Source: Morinoia aosen (Eukaryota; Arthropoda; Malacostraca; Amphipoda; Talitridae). From it: a DNA stretch of 64,000 nt. Positions 58,976 to 64,000 of this stretch are shown here, in pieces. The stretch spans positions 23,616,683 through 23,680,682 of the forward strand of contig CM059560.1 in the NCBI GenBank assembly GCA_030386875.1. Direction: 5' to 3'. The position numbers were made by a program, and so were the translations under genes. A model generated the notes under the pieces. The model saw only the letters and a program-made list of their open reading frames with translations. It had not been told where the DNA came from and made no database searches. The first letter of the stretch is position 1; every line of letters starts with the position of its first letter.

Positions 58976-59220
58976 GGATGCTTTATCTGATACATATCAT
59001 CCTGTACATTGATTTTTCAAATGCCTTATAAATAACACCAGAACACCATTATGGTTACCCCCGGTCAAGCCGGTACTCATTTCAGACTGGGTAAAGTGGG
59101 GAATTGTGCTCGAGTTCTCCCTTTACCCAACGGGGAGAAATCACCACGAAGCAACGGGATTCGAACTGCCGACACCTTTAACAGAAGAGAGCGTTCTTAA
59201 CCGATCGGCCACGGTGACAT
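58976..59220 (-). mobile_element. SINE-2 (tRNA-Ser-like head)
   Basis: Minus strand begins GTCACCGTGGCCGATCGG, with the A box TGGCCGATCGGTTAAG (59211-59196) and B box GTTCGAATCCC (59167-59157), a tRNA-like head. The body matches SINE-1 (TTGGGTAAAGG, ACCCAGTCTGAAATGAGTAC, TTATAAGGCATTTGAAAA). The head differs from that of SINE-1. Confidence 0.85.
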
Positions 59221-59628
59221 AAGGTTGGCATAAACTTGTGTTCAACTAGTAGATAAGCTGTAACATATTTTTATTTTTTATGATTGCATAACTTGAAAAT
59301 GTTACCGTATAAAGCTTTAATAGTTAGGTAGATAGTTTGAACTCCCTGAGGGTAAATTTCATTCACAGAAAGAAGCCATCCTGACTTCTTGAATAAAGTG
59401 CGCAGCCAGCTGTGGACTTATAGCGCTTCATTTATTAAGACACGTTAACACTACACCACGGTAAGCAGTTGTGCCAGCATCTGCCCATTTTTGAAAGTAG
59501 CACCATACTTTTAATTACGAGAGCTTCCAGTACAAGGAATCTTAAATTTATTCATTCAACACGTAACTTTTTTCCTCCCGTGCCTGAGATTATTTTAAAT
59601 TTTGTGCAAAATAACTAAAATAAAACTT
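59221..59628. other. No gene recognised
   Basis: AT-rich spacer between SINE-2 and copia-2, with no recognisable feature. Confidence 0.5.
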
Positions 59629-59802
59629 TGTTAGACCAGAGAGGCCTCTTTCCATCTTGGAATAATGGAGTACGACAACGATTATAAGTATGAGTGTGGG
59701 GTAGAGAAAATACAGTTGGTAATCTAGGAACTACATGTACTGTACGTCCGTCGAGCACGGCGGCAAGAACAAGAAGAAGGAGCTCGATCGCTCTACAAAG
59801 GC

Positions 59803-61810
59803 CAGGGTTTCCACGCGAGGCGACTCTAATTACCCCAGCTGAAGGGTGTTGATTACCCCAGATTACCCTAAAACAGCTAATCCTGACCTATGATCAATTA
59901 ATTAACTAAAAGGTAAATGGACTGGTTTCCAGAGCTCTGTCAGTATGAATAAGTCCTGTGTTACATACTGCATGAGCGTCAGGAGGGAAATCCAGTCGAA
60001 CGACGTTAGAATGCTGGTTTGATATCCTTACGATATCACGTACAATTGATGTTTGCCAAAAACCTGACGAATTAATTTTGATGCCCGCTGTTTTCCAAGG
60101 CGCCCTTTTTTTCTGCGACTCCTGATCTGGGAACATAGTTTTCATCAAACTAAACGAGGCTCACACAATGAGATAGGTGGTGTTTAGCTAAAAATGCACA
60201 AACTTGCAGTTCCGCTTTACGAGCACGATTTTCGAGAGGATCATTGGATAGCACGTAGCTGGCAATTGATGTTTTTTGCCATCATGGATCGTTGTTTGTG
60301 TCGCTGAGAGCATGTGACGCCTGATCTTCGATTTCTCACAAGAAATATAGGTTCGATAAACCTTGCAATATTCCTCATCCTTTGTTCTGTTGATTTTGAG
60401 AACTTGGCGAACAATCCCTCAAACCCAGGTTCCGATGTCAACGAATCTTTAAACTTCTGCTGGTTGTTTCTAGCTTTCAAGTGGAGCTTTTCTTTTTTCG
60501 AGGTGGTGTCGTTGGCTCTTCCTAACTCGGTGCGCGATCATCTGCTATGCTGCAAGAAATGCAATAATATGTGTACCTATCCCTAGTACAATTATTTATT
60601 TTTTATCTAATTTTCCATCCATTCACGCACTTCAGCCATTCTTTCCACTTGCTCAATCTAACTTAACACTTTGATCCACTCTCTGTGATGACTTTCTGGC
60701 TTCCCTCACACATGACCTTCGTCATAGCTTCTCAGAGACTTCGTTGCAATCACTTTCTCTTGTCAACTCATAAAGTTGATCGTAAAGTTATCAAATTTCT
60801 TCATTTCCTGAAGGGCGGGTGAGGAAATTCAGAGGTTTTTGGAAAAAACTTCCTTGCCTTTATTAATATGCATAAACTTTCCTCAACACTCAGTTGTAGA
60901 ACCCCTAGTGCTTCAATTTTGGTTGACGGAATTCTAGGCATGATCGCAGCTATATCAAATTCTACGTCCGTGCTAATACGCATATGAAAGACAGTGAGAA
61001 TACAAACATATATTGCAAGTTTTAAGTCGATAACTGTTCTCTTATGTTTATACGAATTTTTGTAACTAATTTTACAACTTCTTCCTTTCGCTTATAGCAC
61101 CTTTTGTAACTCGAAGTGTCAAAGAACCCTCTCTAAATTTTTTTGTTTGCATCGCTACAGTAACATGCTTCTTTGGCGTGCAACATGGCTAAGAAATGGG
61201 ACCCCTTCCATCTAATTAGCTGGCAAAACACTGGCGCTGTGAGGTAACTCTGCTGTTAATTAAATGACTATCACAAGAATGAACCTAATAATTATTTCTA
61301 CGATGAAATATATTAGCTGTAAAATTTAACAATACAACAAACATACCTGTCAATATTCTGTTGAAGCTTATAACCACTAGCGCAATCAGAATAGGACAGT
61401 GACTTTCAACTGGCTGTTGCTGACACCGGTCGAGTTTTATTAGCAAAATGCAACTCAGAATCATTTGTCAAAACGAAGTGGACAAAAGATATTATCGCTT
61501 CGTATCTTGACGCCGTCTTTCGTGAGAGATACCTGATGACATTCAAATATGCGACACTAACCACAGCAGCAGTGCAGTTTTGTGAACACTAAATTCTGAC
61601 CCGTTTCAGTACATTTCGTTCAAGTGGTACCCAGTAGGGTGCTTGCATATTGGCTTTCAATTTTCTATTTTTCGTAGATTAGGCGGTCACTTCCTTCACG
61701 GAGCTCTGATTACCCTAGATTTGCCCATATTTTTCATTACCCTAAACATTACCCTAGGGTACCCGTGATTACCCTAAACTGGGGTAATTACCCTGCTCGT
61801 GGAAACACTG
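59803..61810. mobile_element. hAT-type element (2008 bp), apparently non-autonomous
   Basis: The 8-bp duplication ACAAAGGC at 59795-59802 and 61811-61818 is inside the copia-2 LTR. TIRs CAGGGTTTCCACG (59803-59815) and CGTGGAAACACTG (61798-61810) match at 12 of 13. Subterminal ATTACCC repeats cluster at both ends (59830-59870, 61705-61795). Short frames inside (longest about 90 codons) do not resemble a hAT transposase. The left and right end rules (8-bp duplication, CAG terminus) are those of hAT. Confidence 0.85.
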
Positions 61811-62226
61811 ACAAAGGCGGTTAACACATGAACATAGAAAACGGGACGGAAGCAATTTAATGGGCGACTGCGACAACTCATATATAATAATAAATATATA
61901 TATATACTGGAGTTGGATCTCAACTCACCCCCTCCAACTGAAGTATTCCATCCCACTATGCATCAATTCACATAGTAATCAATTAGAGCTAACATTTCAA
62001 CGTTCAGATCTTTCATTGAACATTGAACAGCAGAAAAAACAACATAAAAAAATCATCAGTGTAGATCAACAGATTACACTGAGAACGATACAAAAAAATA
62101 TAACGCACAATAATGCATTGTTTGCAATAGCGTTAAGAGTATTGTACTCAAGAAAGTTCTACCTTTTCTTGCAATTGGTCTACACAAAAGCTAAACTGGA
62201 AACATGTCAGACACAGTAACTTAGAA

Positions 62227-62958
62227 TTAAACACACACTTTGAATTTAAGCAACGACTGTCTAGTAACAGGCTTTGTGAACATGTCAGCCATGTTTTCCT
62301 CTGAAGGAACAAAACTCAAAACTGCTTTATTGTCTTGAATAATTGCTCGAATGAAATGAAATCTTATGTCTATATGTTTCGAGCGTTGATGATGAACAGG
62401 GTTTTTGGCTAGGTCAATAGCACCTTTATTATCTACAAAAATTTCAACAGGTTCATCATATCCATCCATATCACATGGTAGCTGTTTGAGAAAAATTCCC
62501 TCCTGCACAGCATAAGTCAGGGCAATGTACTCTGCTTCGCAGCTTGAAAGAGCAACAATATTTTGTTTCTTGGACTTCCAAGATATCAGTGAACTGTTGC
62601 TAGATGATTTAAACACGTATCCTGATATGCTCTTACGGTCAGAGGATCCACCCCAGTCAGAGTCAGAGAAACCAGAAATTTGCACGGGGCTCTCGGATTT
62701 CACAAATTTCAAACCATATAAAATAGTACCTTTGAGATACTTCAACACAAATTTACACAAATTTAGATGAGCATTTGTCGGACAAGTTAAATGTTGTGAC
62801 AGTAATGTAACAACATAGCAAATATCAGGCCTAGTACAAGTCATCAAGTAGATTAGGCTGCCAACTATCTCATGGAACAGTTTTGGATCGCACAAATTCC
62901 TAGAATCAGAGCTTACATCAAGCTTGTTGGCACTGGGATCACATGGAATAGACTTAGG
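62227..62958 (-). pseudogene. Copia-2 pol C-terminus (RNase H)
   Basis: An open frame to the stop, nearly identical to the end of copia-1: MTCTRPDICYVVTLLSQHL, SDSDWGGSSDRKSISGYVFK, SSCEAEYIAL and IFVDNKGAIDLAKNP. It has no frameshift where copia-1 has one (EGIFLKQL here, EGISSNSF there). It lacks everything upstream, so it cannot act alone. Confidence 0.9.
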
Positions 62959-64000
62959 GACACCGTCTAGGTAAAAAAAAGTCCCGTTATTTAAAGATGG
63001 ATTTCTCTGAAATTTTCACAGTAGGTGTGAAATGATGCAAATATCATTTGTTATTTCGACAAAATTTTTGTATCTGCATTGGATTTTTTTTTTATTTTCG
63101 AAAAATATGATAAAATAGGGGTTTTTTTAAAAATCTTACTACTTCTACAATTTACAAGTTACAGAACCAGTACTTCGTTTTTAGATTGCTAAGATGTCTA
63201 TATAACCACTCGCAATAGGGAATTTCGATAACTTATTTTTTGTGGATTTTGGGAATTAAAAAAAAATGAACTTTTTTTCATTTTTTTTTCATGTCGTGTA
63301 ATTTTCAAAATAATGAATTTATCAGAAAATGCTATTGCGCGAGGATACACCTTGCTGAGCCCTATCGAATGGTATATAAACCATTTTCCTAGCTCTAAAA
63401 TCGTGGAAGAAGTAGCATTTGAGAAACCAATTATCAAGTTTCCAGAAAAACGTGTTTTTTAAAAAAAAAAATTTTCTTTTTATCTATTGAATTACAGGGT
63501 TTTCTATCATGAACTCTTGAGCGTTTGTAGCTCTTTTCAAGCCCTTTCGATTGATACAATTTACATTGCTGTAGCTCTGTAACTCTGGGAAAAAATATAC
63601 ATCAAAAGAGAATAGGTGTAATTCTTGAAAGCAACCAATTTTTTTAAATTTTCATTTTTTTTGACCAAAATACGTTTTTTTGTCAAGTCAACTCCTTTGT
63701 TTTATAGCTCTTTTCAAGCCCTTTGGATTGGTGTGCTCACCATAGCTGTAGCTATGATACTGCAGCTGTCATTGAGCTATGAATGAAAGCTGCGGTATCA
63801 TGGATACGGCAGAACAGCTAAATTCTGAAATTGTCAAAAATTATTAAAAAATATTTATTCAGCGTTAGAATGTTTCGTTTGAATAATGGAAGCACTTTGA
63901 GTAGCCCATTAACGAACTATAATGCCATTCCCGCAGAGAAACACGCTCAATTGACCCCCAATAATGAGGGCGGGAGGGTTCAAGGTCACTCCACCCCATC
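62959..64000. other. Unidentified repeat-like AT-rich sequence
   Basis: Begins abruptly at the copia-2 break. A motif AGCCCTTTCGATTG recurs in variant form at about 63358, 63540 and 63717 (spacing 182 and 177), each followed by similar TAGCTCT/TGTAGCT text, so it is a degenerate repeat of about 180 bp. No coding frame is supported. Confidence 0.45.

Larger units (their letters stand above)
59629..62958 (-). mobile_element. Copia-2: 3' portion, 5'-truncated, with a nested hAT
   Basis: Same family as copia-1. RT end/RNase H coding (62958-62227), 3' untranslated region, purine tract GGAGGGGGTG, and a 3' LTR from 61925 to 59629 (281 bp after removing the insert). The first LTR base is A instead of T. 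It is cut off at about 62958, where unrelated DNA begins. Confidence 0.9.

Noticed and set aside
59155..59220. A functional tRNA-Ser gene
   Set aside because: The A and B boxes are present, but the cloverleaf is poor and the sequence continues into a repeated SINE body.

Overview
The window reads as nuclear DNA of an arthropod, most likely an insect. It has one spliced, AT-rich host gene set in dense transposable elements: RNase H-bearing I-group and Jockey-like LINEs, a copia element primed from the initiator tRNA-Met anticodon arm, CsRn1/Kabuki-like Gypsy elements primed by tRNA-Trp, tRNA-derived SINEs, and piggyBac-, hAT- and Harbinger-type DNA transposons. I cannot name the species.

The host gene is mitochondrial Hsp70 (mortalin, HSPA9/Hsc70-5). 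It lies on the minus strand from 31030 (ATG) to 15560 (stop), in 12 coding exons that join into one 699-codon frame with GT/AG borders throughout. Exon 1 encodes a mitochondrial presequence. Exons 2-8 hold the nucleotide-binding domain and exons 8-12 the substrate-binding domain and lid. Intron 1 (5.7 kb) contains a cluster of long palindromic elements, and intron 5 a 26-bp minisatellite.

Layout. 1-3010: 5' part of a Jockey-like LINE (minus) whose ORF1 has a duplicated RNA-binding/zinc-knuckle module. 3099-3922 and 5332-5553: two TTAA-flanked piggyBac-type non-autonomous elements. 5640-13518: a full-length I-group LINE ('LINE-B', minus) with a 13-bp target duplication. Its ORF2 is split by a nested 5'-truncated relative ('LINE-A', 9204-10539). 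Both 3' UTRs carry the same covarying pseudoknot. 15018-31160: the mtHsp70 gene. 31426-36176: a young copia element, inserted about 0.4 kb upstream of the mtHsp70 start and pointing away from it.

36450-58538: a multi-layer nest. A 270-bp Harbinger-like palindromic MITE is split by a Gypsy solo LTR (4-bp duplication GACA). That LTR is in turn split by Gypsy-2 (minus, intact pol, broken gag) and by a SINE, and the SINE is split by Gypsy-1 (36762-46412, plus, gag and pol open, 2.3-kb LTRs). Gypsy-1 carries a textbook -1 frameshift signal. 58976-59220: a second SINE. 59629-62958: the 3' part of a second copia, with a 2-kb hAT-type element nested in its LTR. 62959-64000: unidentified AT-rich repeat sequence.

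Apart from mtHsp70, every long open frame belongs to a transposon. The most interesting material is RNA structure and element architecture rather than a new gene cluster.
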